This document shows, piece after piece, positions 6,633-15,533 of a stretch of DNA of 26,513 bases; the stretch's first letter is position 1; each line of letters opens with the position of its first letter. This DNA is from Proteobacteria bacterium UBA6920 (GTDB taxonomy: Bacteria; Pseudomonadota; Gammaproteobacteria; SG8-11). Location of the stretch: contig DKAS01000131.1 of NCBI GenBank assembly GCA_002448875.1, positions 1,523-28,035 on the forward strand. Direction: 5' to 3'. The notes beneath the pieces were generated by a model. It did no database searches. It was not told where the DNA came from and worked only from the letters and a program-made list of their open reading frames with translations. A program made the position numbers and the translations under genes.

Positions 6633-8642
6633 TCATTGCCGGTGCAGCAGCAGATTGCCCGCTGCATCGCGCCGGCAAAGCCAGCCGGCGGCAACATATG
6701 TGGTGGCGACCTCTTCGGTGATCAGCAAGGGTCCGGCCATGGCGCGCGCGGGTATCGCCTCGCGGCTGTACACCGGCACCGCCTGGGAGTATCCGACCAA
6801 GGTGGCGCTGCCTAGCGGCGGGGCACCGCCACCCGGCGTTGGCGGCCACGCCAGGCTCGGCCGTTCACCTTGCAGTCGCAGGCGCACGTTCACCAGTTCC
6901 ACCGGCAGATCCAGCGCATGGCCGTAGCGCTGTTGATGCTGGGCGGTGAACTGGCGGGCGCTGGCCGCCACTCCCTGCCACGGCACCGGCAGGGTATACG
7001 TCTGACCCAGGTAGCGCAGATCCACGGACGCGCTGGCCTGCATTTGCGATTCGTCCACGCCTTCGTCGCGCAGCTCGGCGGCGGCCTGGGCGGTCAATTG
7101 CGCCAGGCATTGCTCCACTTGCGGCGCCGCGGCGTCACCCAGTAGTTCATTAACAGTGCGCGACAGCTCCCGCGACGGCGACGCCACCAGCATGCCCAGG
7201 GCCGACAGCACCCCGCCATACCGGGGCACCATCGCCTGACGCATTTGCAGCGCATCGGCCAGGGCGCACACATGCAGACCGCCGGCGCCGCCGAAGCTCA
7301 CCAGGGTCAGGGCGCGCGGATCGTCGCCGCGCTGCACGGAGATGACGCGCAGCGCCCGCGCCATGTGTTCGTTGGCCACATCGACGATGCCCTGGGCGGC
7401 GACCGCCAGCGACACACCCAACGCTTGCGCGATGGCGCCCACCGCCGCCTCGGCTTGAGCCGGCTGCAGGCGCATGCGGCCGCCGAGGAAACTGTCCGGC
7501 AGCAGCCGGCCCAGCACCAGATTGGCATCGGTAACCGTGGCCCGGGTGCCGCCCAGGCCGTAGCAGGCGGGTCCGGGCATCGCGCCCGCCGATTGCGGTC
7601 CCACCTGCAGCAGACCGCCGGCGTCCACAGTGGCGATGGAACCGCCGCCGGCGCCGATGGTGTGCATGTCCACCATGGGCACCGCCACCGGATAGGGGCC
7701 GATGCGCCCTTCGCTGGTCAGGCGCAACTCGCCGTCCACCAGCGCCACGTCGGTGGAGGTGCCGCCCATGTCGAAACTGAGCAGACGCGAGTGTCCGGAC
7801 AATCCGGCCAGATGCCGCACCCCGGCCAGGCCGCCGGCCGGTCCGGACAGCAGCAGCCGCACCGCATGGCGCGCCGCCTGGTCGGCGCGGATGGTGCCGC
7901 CGGAACTTTGCATCACCGCCAGCCCGGCGCCGCGCAGCTGCTGCGCCAGCTGGCGCAGATAGCGCCCCAGCAGCGGCCCGATCCAGGCATTGAGCCAGGT
8001 GGCCATGCCGCGCTCGTATTCGCGGTACTCGGGCAGCACCTCCGACGACAGACTGACAAACACGTCCTCGTCCAGCGCCGCCGCCAGGGCGCGTTCGTGA
8101 CTGTCGTTGCGAAAGGAAAACAGCAGATTGACGGCCACCGCCGCCGGTTTGAGTTGCTGCACGGCGGCGCGCAGACGCACCAGATCGTCCTCGCTCAAGG
8201 CACTGAGCTCGCTGCCATCGGCAGCGCAGCGGGCGCCAACTTCCAGGCAATGGGACGCCGGCACCGGCGGCGCCAGCGCTTGCGGTTGCAGCTCATAGAG
8301 CTGGCGGCGTGCCTGCCGTCCCAGGGTGAGCACGTCGGCAAAACCGCGGTTACTCACGTACAGGGTGGACACGCCCTTGCCTTCGAGCACGGCGTTGGTG
8401 CCGACGGTGGAGCCGTGCACCACCTGCAGACGCTGCAGCTGCGACAGCAGGCCCAGCTCGCGGATACCCTGGATGATGGCCTGGGCCGGATCGGCGGGGG
8501 TGGACAACACCTTGTGCAGGTGCAGGCCGGCGCCGTCATATAACACGAAATCGGTGAAGGTGCCGCCGGTATCCACGCCCAGCAGCAAGGGCCTGTCAGG
8601 CGAGTAAGAAGGGGGCGCCGCGTCGTCCTGCATCAGCATCAT
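6633..8642 (-). CDS. Hydantoinase/oxoprolinase family protein, A-type subunit
   Basis: A 669-residue protein of the HyuA/5-oxoprolinase family (ATP-dependent opening of hydantoin or 5-oxoproline-like rings). Domain order is a HydA N-terminal domain with the ATP-binding GVDTGGTFTD (22-31), HGSTVGTNAVLE (76-87), then the central hydantoinase A domain with FDMGGTSTDV (290-299), TIGAGGGSIA (328-337) and FGGAGGLHV (450-458), and a C-terminal domain. Length is normal for a stand-alone A subunit. Most relatives act with a HyuB-type partner, which is not present on either side here, so a partner would have to lie elsewhere. The gene follows the propeller gene by 25 bases and is probably co-transcribed. 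Start ATG 8642 has no strong ribosome-binding site, and nearby in-frame ATGs at residues 2 and 4 are equally possible. The substrate is unknown. Confidence 0.9.
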   Translation of the reverse strand: MMLMQDDAAPPSYSPDRPLLLGVDTGGTFTDFVLYDGAGLHLHKVLSTPADPAQAIIQGIRELGLLSQLQRLQVVHGSTVGTNAVLEGKGVSTLYVSNRGFADVLTLGRQARRQLYELQPQALAPPVPASHCLEVGARCAADGSELSALSEDDLVRLRAAVQQLKPAAVAVNLLFSFRNDSHERALAAALDEDVFVSLSSEVLPEYREYERGMATWLNAWIGPLLGRYLRQLAQQLRGAGLAVMQSSGGTIRADQAARHAVRLLLSGPAGGLAGVRHLAGLSGHSRLLSFDMGGTSTDVALVDGELRLTSEGRIGPYPVAVPMVDMHTIGAGGGSIATVDAGGLLQVGPQSAGAMPGPACYGLGGTRATVTDANLVLGRLLPDSFLGGRMRLQPAQAEAAVGAIAQALGVSLAVAAQGIVDVANEHMARALRVISVQRGDDPRALTLVSFGGAGGLHVCALADALQMRQAMVPRYGGVLSALGMLVASPSRELSRTVNELLGDAAAPQVEQCLAQLTAQAAAELRDEGVDESQMQASASVDLRYLGQTYTLPVPWQGVAASARQFTAQHQQRYGHALDLPVELVNVRLRLQGERPSLAWPPTPGGGAPPLGSATLVGYSQAVPVYSREAIPARAMAGPLLITEEVATTYVAAGWLCRRDAAGNLLLHRQ

Positions 8643-8667
8643 CGGCCGCGACGCGGCACCCCGGAGT

Positions 8668-9783
8668 TCAGCGCACCCAGCTGGAAATGGTCAGGGAATA
8701 GGGCCCCAGACCGGATTGGTAGGGCGAATCCCGCAGCTCGGTCAGGGCGCCACTGGTCTGGTCGACGGCGAAGGCGGAAATATTGCCCGCGCCGTTATTG
8801 GCCACGTAGACGTGCTGCATGGTGGGCTCGACGATGACCGCGTAGGGATACCAGTCGACCTTATAGGGCGAACCGGCGATTTCGCTCAACTGGCCGGTGG
8901 CGGCATCGATGGTGAAGGCGGAAACGTTGTGACTGCCCCAGTTGGCGACATAGAGAAAGCGGCTCTGCGCGTCCACCGCCACCGAGTAGGGTTGACCGCC
9001 GGCGATATAGGGCGAACCGGCGACCTCGGTGAGGGCGCCGCTGGTCTGATCGACGGTAAACGCCGACACCGTGACCGAACCGTAATTGCTGCTGTAGGCG
9101 AACTTGCCGTTGGCCGCCACGGTGACATAGATCGGATGGGTGTCGGTCTTCACCGGCGGCGCCGACGCCGTCAGCCGGCCGCTGGTGCTGTCCAGACGAA
9201 AGGCGCTGATGGTGTCGTCGTCATAATTGGAAACATAGGCAAAGCGGCCGTCGGGAGAAAAATTCACCGAAATCGGATGCCGGCCGGTGGGCGCCGCCTG
9301 CACCTTGGCGCCCACGCCGCCGCTGGCGGTCAGACGATAGCTGGTGACAGTATTGTCGTTTTCGTTGCTCACCAGCAGATAACGGCCATCGGGGCTGACC
9401 TTGACCCCGTCGGGATAGTTGCCGACGGCGAACGGCGAGCCCTTGACCGGCTGCAAGCGGCCGTCGGCGTCGACCACCTGAAATACGGACACCGAGCGCG
9501 AGCCCTGGTTGGCGACGTAAACCTTCTTGCCGTCCGGCGACAAGGCCACGCTCACCGGAAACGAGCCGGTCTTGTAGGGCGCGCCCGGCACCGGCACCAG
9601 CGAGCCGCTGCTGCGGTCCACCCGGTAGGCGCTGAGGTTGTGATCGATCTGGTTGGCCGAATAAACGAATTCCCGGCCGAGCGCCGCCCCGTCGCGCGGC
9701 GCATCGGCCGCCATCGCCACCGGCGAACCGCACGCACCGCCCACCACCAGACAAACTCCCATCCATCTGCTCACTGCTGTCAT
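8668..9783 (-). CDS. Exported seven-repeat beta-propeller (lactonase/YVTN family)
   Basis: A 371-residue protein with a signal peptide ending near AMA|AD (about residue 25). The mature part has seven repeats of a YVTN-type blade: FVYSANQ, VYVANQG, LLVSNEN, AYVSNYD, AYSSNYG, LYVANWG and VYVANNG, each followed by a V/I-S-A/V-F/Y strand. This is the sequence signature of a seven-bladed propeller like 6-phosphogluconolactonase or YncE. Export to the periplasm argues against the cytosolic pentose phosphate role, so catalysis is unproven. A purine-rich GGGGGGAGA ends directly before ATG 9783, too close for ideal spacing. A GTG at 9774 lies about 10 bases after it and may be the real start, still leaving a complete signal peptide. 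It precedes the hydantoinase-like gene by 25 bases. Confidence 0.82.
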   Translation of the reverse strand: MTAVSRWMGVCLVVGGACGSPVAMAADAPRDGAALGREFVYSANQIDHNLSAYRVDRSSGSLVPVPGAPYKTGSFPVSVALSPDGKKVYVANQGSRSVSVFQVVDADGRLQPVKGSPFAVGNYPDGVKVSPDGRYLLVSNENDNTVTSYRLTASGGVGAKVQAAPTGRHPISVNFSPDGRFAYVSNYDDDTISAFRLDSTSGRLTASAPPVKTDTHPIYVTVAANGKFAYSSNYGSVTVSAFTVDQTSGALTEVAGSPYIAGGQPYSVAVDAQSRFLYVANWGSHNVSAFTIDAATGQLSEIAGSPYKVDWYPYAVIVEPTMQHVYVANNGAGNISAFAVDQTSGALTELRDSPYQSGLGPYSLTISSWVR

Positions 9784-9971
9784 TCTCCCCCCTATACCTG
9801 TTCCATCGATCTGCGGCGGCTGGCGCCCACGTCACCCGGCGGCGTGTTACCCGCGCCCGCCGGTGCCCTGCGAAGGATAAGCCCTGGACCGCCGGTGATT
9901 CAATTATTTCCGCCGCCGATGGCGGTGTCGGGACTTTACCGATCGTTTCTTCAATATTTTAATGATGGTAT

Positions 9972-11042
9972 TTAAGCGCGGGAAGGGGATGGGTCACCGG
10001 CCACCACCAGCTGGTTGCGGCCCTGGTGCTTGGCTTGATACAGGGCCTGGTCGGCCCGCTGCAGCACCTCGTCCAGGGTATCCGCGGCCCGGGCCTGGCA
10101 CAGGCCGAGACTGATGGTAATGGAGATTTTCTGCTCCTGGACATTGATCGGCGTCGCCGATACCCGCGGCAGCATACGCAGGGCAACCTCGCGGGCGATG
10201 GCCAGGGGGGTGGCGGCAAACACGATCATGAACTCCTCGCCGCCATAGCGGCTCACCAGATCCTGGCGGCGCACCGTGGCGCGCAGGCGCGCCGCGGTAT
10301 CGCGCAGCACCGCGTCGCCCACCGGGTGCCCGTAGCGGTCATTGACCTGTTTGAAATGGTCCAGGTCCGCCATCAGCACGCACAGCGGCTCGCCGCTGAT
10401 GCGGGCATCATCCAGCGCCTTGGCCAGACGCTGCAGACCGCATTCATGATTCCACAGGCCGGTCAGCGAATCGGTATCGGCCAGCAGGCGCAGGTAATCT
10501 TCCTCGCGGCGCAGGAAATTCAGTGAATCCTGCAGCCGGTTGATATTCACCGCGTGATAGGTCTCCGCCGCCAGCGACATGTCCAGGGTAATGATCTTGC
10601 GCACCAGGGTGCGCAGGGCATCGGCCAGCGGTTCATCGGCCCGCAGCGCCGGGCCGAACGCGGCGTAGATCGCCTGCTCCAGAAAGCGATAGGCATGGAT
10701 GTATAAGGGCAGCGGCACGCCCACCCGGGCATGGGCCAGACCCACGCGCAGGCGGTTTTCGAAATAATCCATGGAGGAAAAATGCTGGCCGAAACTGCGC
10801 AGGTAGGCCGTCTGCGTGGTGCGCAGGCGCTGCAGCAGGGAGTCGCTGCTGATGTATTTGCGCGCGGGCGTCAGGCGCAGCAGGCGATCATAGAAATCGC
10901 CGATGATATCCTCGACCCGGGGGGCGATCACCTCCGCCTGCAGCATATCGGCCAGTTCGCTGTCGGTCGCATGCAGCTCCAGCGCCTGCAGATAGGCGGC
11001 TATCGCCTGTTGATCGAACCCATAAAGAGCGCAAGTATCCAA
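9972..11042 (-). CDS. Globin-coupled diguanylate cyclase (DosC-like)
   Basis: A 356-residue heme-sensor cyclase predicted to make c-di-GMP. Residues 1-165 form a globin-coupled sensor: Tyr51 in DFYDRLL fits the distal tyrosine, and His104 in GLAHARVG is the proximal heme ligand. A linker leads to a GGDEF domain starting at DTDSLTGLWN (189-198). The active site is GGEEF (267-271), with metal-site DLDHFK at 226-231. An RxxD product-inhibition site (R258-D261) lies five residues before GGEEF, so feedback inhibition is likely. No ATG fits the N-terminus. I chose TTG 11042 because AGGAG lies seven bases upstream, whereas the TTG at 11087 has none. The gene is divergent from the ABC operon. By analogy with DosC/YddV, oxygen (or NO/CO) binding would set activity. 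Confidence 0.9.
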   Translation of the reverse strand: MDTCALYGFDQQAIAAYLQALELHATDSELADMLQAEVIAPRVEDIIGDFYDRLLRLTPARKYISSDSLLQRLRTTQTAYLRSFGQHFSSMDYFENRLRVGLAHARVGVPLPLYIHAYRFLEQAIYAAFGPALRADEPLADALRTLVRKIITLDMSLAAETYHAVNINRLQDSLNFLRREEDYLRLLADTDSLTGLWNHECGLQRLAKALDDARISGEPLCVLMADLDHFKQVNDRYGHPVGDAVLRDTAARLRATVRRQDLVSRYGGEEFMIVFAATPLAIAREVALRMLPRVSATPINVQEQKISITISLGLCQARAADTLDEVLQRADQALYQAKHQGRNQLVVAGDPSPSRA

Positions 11043-11097
11043 GGGCAGGCTCCTGGCGGGAGATTGGTGGATTCTTAGGCGACCCAAGGTGCGCGGG

Positions 11098-11125
11098 TTG
11101 ACCTTTACGTGAATGGCACTATCAT
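11098..11125 (+). promoter_or_regulatory. Sigma70-like promoter of the ABC operon
   Basis: TTGACC (11098-11103) and TATCAT (11120-11125) each match consensus at five of six bases and are spaced by 16 bases. Transcription would start near 11132. This makes an upstream in-frame ATG at 11113 untranslated and supports the ATG at 11224. The leader of about 90 bases includes a short GC-rich palindrome (CCGCCCCGGGCGG). Confidence 0.55.
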
Positions 11126-11223
11126 ATTCGACATCGCGCCTCCAGTGTTATACGTACCGACAGCAACCCACCCCGCCCCGGGCGGGCGCGACCAGCGGAC
11201 TAAACGAAGGTTTCAGGCACGCC

Positions 11224-12180
<957 letters not shown>

Positions 12181-12181
12181 C

Positions 12182-12928
12182 ATGATCCCCACCATCGCCG
12201 CCCGTGAGCTGCGCAGCCTGTTCTTTTCGCCCCTGGCCTGGGTGATCCTGGCCATCGTCCAGCTGCTGATGGCTTATTTCTTTTTGATCTACATCGAACG
12301 CTACACCCTGATGCAATCCAATCTGGCGCAGATGGCCAACGCCCCCGGCATCACCGAGGTGGTGGCGGCGCCGTTCTTCGACACCCTGTCGGTGATCCTG
12401 CTGATGGTGATGCCCATGCTCACCATGCGCCTGCTGAGCGAGGAATACCGCAACCAGACCCTGCCGCTGCTGTTCAGCGCCCCGCTGTCCATGTCGGAAA
12501 TCGTGCTCGGCAAATACTGCGGCATCATGGGTTTCCTCGGCCTGATGCTGGCGCTGATGTGCCTGATGCCGCTGTCGCTGGTGCTGGGCACGCATCTGGA
12601 TTTCGGCCTGCTGGCCAGCGCCGCCCTCGGCCTGCTGCTGCTGATGGCGGCGTTCACCGCCGTCGGCCTCTATATTTCGTCGCTGACCGCGCAACCCACC
12701 ATCGCCGCCGTCGGCACCTTCGGCGCCCTGCTGCTGCTGTGGATCGTCGACGCCGCCGCCACCGGCGACGGTGGCAGCGTCCTGACTTACCTGTCGATAC
12801 TCAAGCATTACCAGAGCTTCCTGCGCGGCGTGTTCAATTCGACGGACGCGCTGTACTACCTGCTGTTCACCGCCACCTTCGTGGTGCTCACCATTCGCCA
12901 CCTCGACTCCCATCGCCTGCAGGACTGA
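12182..12928 (+). CDS. ABC-2 type permease (GldF-like)
   Basis: A 248-residue inner-membrane protein with about six hydrophobic segments (roughly 17-39, 64-82, 105-135, 143-167, 172-190 and 225-240). It lacks a periplasmic binding domain, as usual for ABC-2 permeases. The cytosolic loop after the second segment contains LLSEEYRNQTLPLLFSAPLS, a stretch typical of this family (a conserved E-x-R-x-x-T-L-x-L-L-x-x-x-P pattern). Start ATG 12182 lies 2 bases after the ATPase stop, which suggests translational coupling. The next gene begins 7 bases downstream. It would form the channel with the neighbouring ATPase. What is moved cannot be told from sequence. Confidence 0.9.
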   Translation: MIPTIAARELRSLFFSPLAWVILAIVQLLMAYFFLIYIERYTLMQSNLAQMANAPGITEVVAAPFFDTLSVILLMVMPMLTMRLLSEEYRNQTLPLLFSAPLSMSEIVLGKYCGIMGFLGLMLALMCLMPLSLVLGTHLDFGLLASAALGLLLLMAAFTAVGLYISSLTAQPTIAAVGTFGALLLLWIVDAAATGDGGSVLTYLSILKHYQSFLRGVFNSTDALYYLLFTATFVVLTIRHLDSHRLQD

Positions 12929-12935
12929 GCCTACT

Positions 12936-14303
12936 ATGCGCATATCCAAGCGTTATCACACTCGCCTGCGGATGCAAACCGCCGCCTTCGTCGTGCTGTT
13001 TCTGGCGGCCATGTCGCTGCTGGCCTGGTTGAGTTACCGCTATCATTTCGAGGCCGACTGGAGCAACAGCGGCCGCAACACCCTGTCGGCGGCCAGCGGC
13101 CAGGTGCTGGACGCCATCCCCGGCCCGGTCACCATCACCGCCTATGCCTCGGAAAACGGCCAACTGCGCCAGGCGATCCGTGACGCCATCGGCCGCTATC
13201 AGCGCCACAAAGCCGATATCCGCCTGGATTTCGTCAATCCCGAGCGCGAGCCGGAGCTGACCCGGCAGCTGGGGATCAAGATGGACGGCGAACTGGTGAT
13301 CGCCATCGGCGAGCGCAGCGAGCGCATCAGCAACCTCAACGAGGAAAGCGTCAGCAACGCCCTGCAGCGGCTGGCGCGCAACAGCAATCCCTGGCTGGTC
13401 TTCCTCGAAGGCCACGGCGAGCGCAAACCGCGCGGCATCGCCAACCATGACCTGCAGTCGTTCACCAATCACCTGGAGCAGAAAGGCTTCAAGGTGCAGA
13501 ACCTGAACCTGGCGGAAACGCCGGCCATCCCCAACAACACCAAGGTGCTGGTGGTCGCCAGCCCGCAGACCGACTACCTGCCGGGCGAAGTGGAGCTGCT
13601 GCGCAAATACGTGGAACACGGCGGCAACCTGCTGTGGCTGATGGAACCGGGACCGAACCTGCACAAACTGGAACCGGTGGCGGAAACGATGGGCGTGGGT
13701 CTGCAGGCCGGCACCATCGTCGATCCCACCACTCAGCTGTTCGGCCTGCAGGATCCACGCTTCGCCCTGGTCAGCGAATACTCGCCCCACCCCATCACCC
13801 GTGATTTCGAACTCATGACCGTGTTTCCCCAGGCGGCGGGCCTGGAGGTGATAGCGAAGGAAGGCTGGGAAAAAGAAGACCTGCTGACCACGGTGGACCG
13901 CAGCTGGTCGGAAACCGGGACCTTGAAGGACGAGGTAAAATTCGATCGCGGCAGCGACATCCCCGGCCCCCTGACCCTGGGCGTGGCCCTCAGCCGCGCG
14001 CGCGAGGACACGGGCGGGCAGGAGCCTGGCGGCCAGCAGCGGGTGGTGGTGATCGGTGACGGCGATTTCCTGTCCAACTCCATTCTCGGCAATGGCGGCA
14101 ACCTCGACCTGGGACTGCACATCTTCAACTGGTTGAGCCAGGACGACGACCTGGTGACCATACCGGCCCTGACCCGCAACGACACCAAGCTGGAGCTGGG
14201 GCAGACCAGCCAGTATATTCTCGCCTTCGGTTTTCTGATTTTCCTGCCGCTGGCACTGGCCGGCTCCGGCATCGTCATCTGGCTGCGCCGGCGCAAGCAA
14301 TGA
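12936..14303 (+). CDS. GldG-like ABC-transporter auxiliary membrane protein
   Basis: A 455-residue protein with one membrane helix at each end (about 14-34 and 427-449, the latter followed by the basic RRRKQ). The long domain between them is expected in the periplasm. The ending of the first helix plus FEADWSNSGRNTLSAAS is characteristic of the GldG/ABC_transp_aux family, as are LVFLEGHGERKPRG and the later VLVVASPQTDYLPGE, which resemble a degenerate glutamine amidotransferase-like fold. In Flavobacterium, GldG works with GldA and GldF. In proteobacteria the cluster has no settled function. The start ATG 12936 is 7 bases from the permease stop, and the DUF4340 gene follows after 10 bases. 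Confidence 0.88.
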   Translation: MRISKRYHTRLRMQTAAFVVLFLAAMSLLAWLSYRYHFEADWSNSGRNTLSAASGQVLDAIPGPVTITAYASENGQLRQAIRDAIGRYQRHKADIRLDFVNPEREPELTRQLGIKMDGELVIAIGERSERISNLNEESVSNALQRLARNSNPWLVFLEGHGERKPRGIANHDLQSFTNHLEQKGFKVQNLNLAETPAIPNNTKVLVVASPQTDYLPGEVELLRKYVEHGGNLLWLMEPGPNLHKLEPVAETMGVGLQAGTIVDPTTQLFGLQDPRFALVSEYSPHPITRDFELMTVFPQAAGLEVIAKEGWEKEDLLTTVDRSWSETGTLKDEVKFDRGSDIPGPLTLGVALSRAREDTGGQEPGGQQRVVVIGDGDFLSNSILGNGGNLDLGLHIFNWLSQDDDLVTIPALTRNDTKLELGQTSQYILAFGFLIFLPLALAGSGIVIWLRRRKQ

Positions 14304-14313
14304 GGCACCGGCG

Positions 14314-15156
14314 ATGAACAACCGCAACCTGCTCAATCTCGCCCTGCTGGTGGTGGTAGCGGTTCTGCTGCTGACCGTGATCTTCGCCCCGGACAATGCC
14401 CCGCCGCCGGCGCCCACCCTGCTCGGCGGCGACGGCGCGCAGATCAACAGCATCGACATCCGTTTCGCCGGCCGCAGCGTGCATTTCGACAAACTGGGAG
14501 GGCACTGGCTGATGACCGCGCCTTACCAGCACCCCGCCAACGATGTGCAGCTGGCCAGCATGCTGGAGATGTTCCGCGTCCATGCGCTGTCGCGGTTTGC
14601 GGTGGGCGACACCCCCGCCAAGTACGGCTTCGACGCCCAGGCGGTGACGGTTAAATTCAACGACATCGACCTGCAGTTCGGCGCCAGTGATCCGCTGCAG
14701 AACCGGCGCTATGTGCTGTACCGCAACGAGATCGTGCTGATCGATAACGATCTGCGGTATTTGTTCAACCAGGCGCCGGAAAGCTATTTGTATCGCGGCC
14801 TGCTGCCGGCGGGCGCCGAGCCGGTGGCATTTCATCTGCCCGGGCTGGAATTGCAAAAGACCGACAGCGGCTGGACCGCCACCGGCGCGACCTACACCCA
14901 GGAACAGATCGCGCACCTGGTGGACGAATGGCGCTTCAGCCAGGCCAGCCTGATTTCCCCCTGGGACAAAACCCAGGGCAAAAAATTGGAAGTGGACCTG
15001 CAGGACGGCAGCCGCCTGCAATTTCAGTTGTTCAACAAAGAACGCGAAACCCTGCTGGCGCGCCCTGACCTCGGCGTGCAATACCACTTCGCCAGCGACA
15101 TCGGCGACCGCCTGCTGCGGCCGCAGACCGAACCCAAGCCGGAGCCTGCGCCTTAG
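14314..15156 (+). CDS. DUF4340 domain protein
   Basis: A 280-residue protein with a single N-terminal membrane helix (about 6-24, LLNLALLVVVAVLLLTVIFA) and the rest predicted outside the cytoplasm. Features such as INSIDIRFAGRSVHFDKLGGHWLM, then an FAVGDTPAKYGFD stretch, match the DUF4340 pattern (W-x-L near the start, Y-G-L/F-D in the middle). It regularly follows GldG-like genes in proteobacteria, and here is the last gene of the operon. ATG 14314 has GAGG 8 bases upstream. The stop at 15154-15156 is followed within 7 bases by an intrinsic terminator. Biochemical role is unknown, and partnership with the ABC transporter is inferred from gene order. Confidence 0.85.
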   Translation: MNNRNLLNLALLVVVAVLLLTVIFAPDNAPPPAPTLLGGDGAQINSIDIRFAGRSVHFDKLGGHWLMTAPYQHPANDVQLASMLEMFRVHALSRFAVGDTPAKYGFDAQAVTVKFNDIDLQFGASDPLQNRRYVLYRNEIVLIDNDLRYLFNQAPESYLYRGLLPAGAEPVAFHLPGLELQKTDSGWTATGATYTQEQIAHLVDEWRFSQASLISPWDKTQGKKLEVDLQDGSRLQFQLFNKERETLLARPDLGVQYHFASDIGDRLLRPQTEPKPEPAP

Positions 15157-15162
15157 CGGTCT

Positions 15163-15203
15163 ATCAGGAAAACGCGTGTCCCAGAATCCTTCCTGATTTT
15201 TTT
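15163..15203 (+). terminator. Intrinsic terminator of the ABC operon
   Basis: ATCAGGAA (15163-15170) and TTCCTGAT (15190-15197) form a perfect 8-bp stem with a 19-base loop, followed directly by a run of T up to 15203. It starts 7 bases after the DUF4340 stop codon. It marks the end of the ABC operon and separates it from the giant gene. Confidence 0.75.
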
Positions 15204-15533
15204 ATGTAAGCAATTTTTCTAGAAGAAGCTTTTTTAAAATTAAATCTTATCGGCTCCGTCTTTATAAATGCGGCCGAAGATCACCTGCATTGCGATACCA
15301 ACTAACGCAAACATTTCGCTTTACATTCCTTTTGTTACAAATGCCACAGCATTTCTATCTACATTTATCCACACTTAACAAAATATAAATTTAGTTAATT
15401 TCATTATTTCTTGCGCGTTATTTTGTCATGCTAATGTTTATTAATATTTTTACAGTGGTATTAGTAAAGCTTAATAATCAACAGTTTATATTTACTACTT
15501 TATTCATATTGTTTTCGAATTCGAGAGCAACCT
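15204..15533. other. AT-rich non-coding island before the giant gene
   Basis: This 330-base stretch is strikingly AT-rich against GC-rich flanks, with long A and T runs and many TTTA/TAAT steps. I see no gene in it. Such islands upstream of surface-protein genes often carry promoters and H-NS-type silencer sites, and this one contains a good promoter candidate near its right end. Confidence 0.6.
15449..15477 (+). promoter_or_regulatory. Sigma70-like promoter of the giant gene
   Basis: TTTACA (15449-15454) and TAATAA (15472-15477) are separated by exactly 17 bases. TTTACA matches five of six consensus bases and TAATAA four of six. Transcription from about 15484 would give a leader of roughly 50 bases, ending in a GAGAG ribosome-binding site (15523-15527) six bases before the ATG at 15534. 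In so AT-rich a stretch chance matches are easy, so the call is moderate. Confidence 0.45.

Noticed and set aside
7245..8543. A 432-codon plus-strand frame opposite the hydantoinase-like gene
   Set aside because: Low-complexity H/Q/G/R composition typical of an antisense shadow, with no recognisable domain.
8716..9975. A 419-codon plus-strand frame opposite the propeller gene
   Set aside because: Its repeating character mirrors the propeller blades on the real strand. No ribosome-binding site or family match.
11113..11223. An N-terminal extension of the ABC ATPase from ATG 11113
   Set aside because: The added 37 residues match nothing in the family, and the extension begins before the predicted transcription start.
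12888..14492. A 534-codon minus-strand frame opposite the permease, GldG-like and DUF4340 genes
   Set aside because: It is a shadow of high-GC coding sequence: glutamine- and glycine-rich, without domain motifs, and fully covered by three well-supported plus-strand genes.
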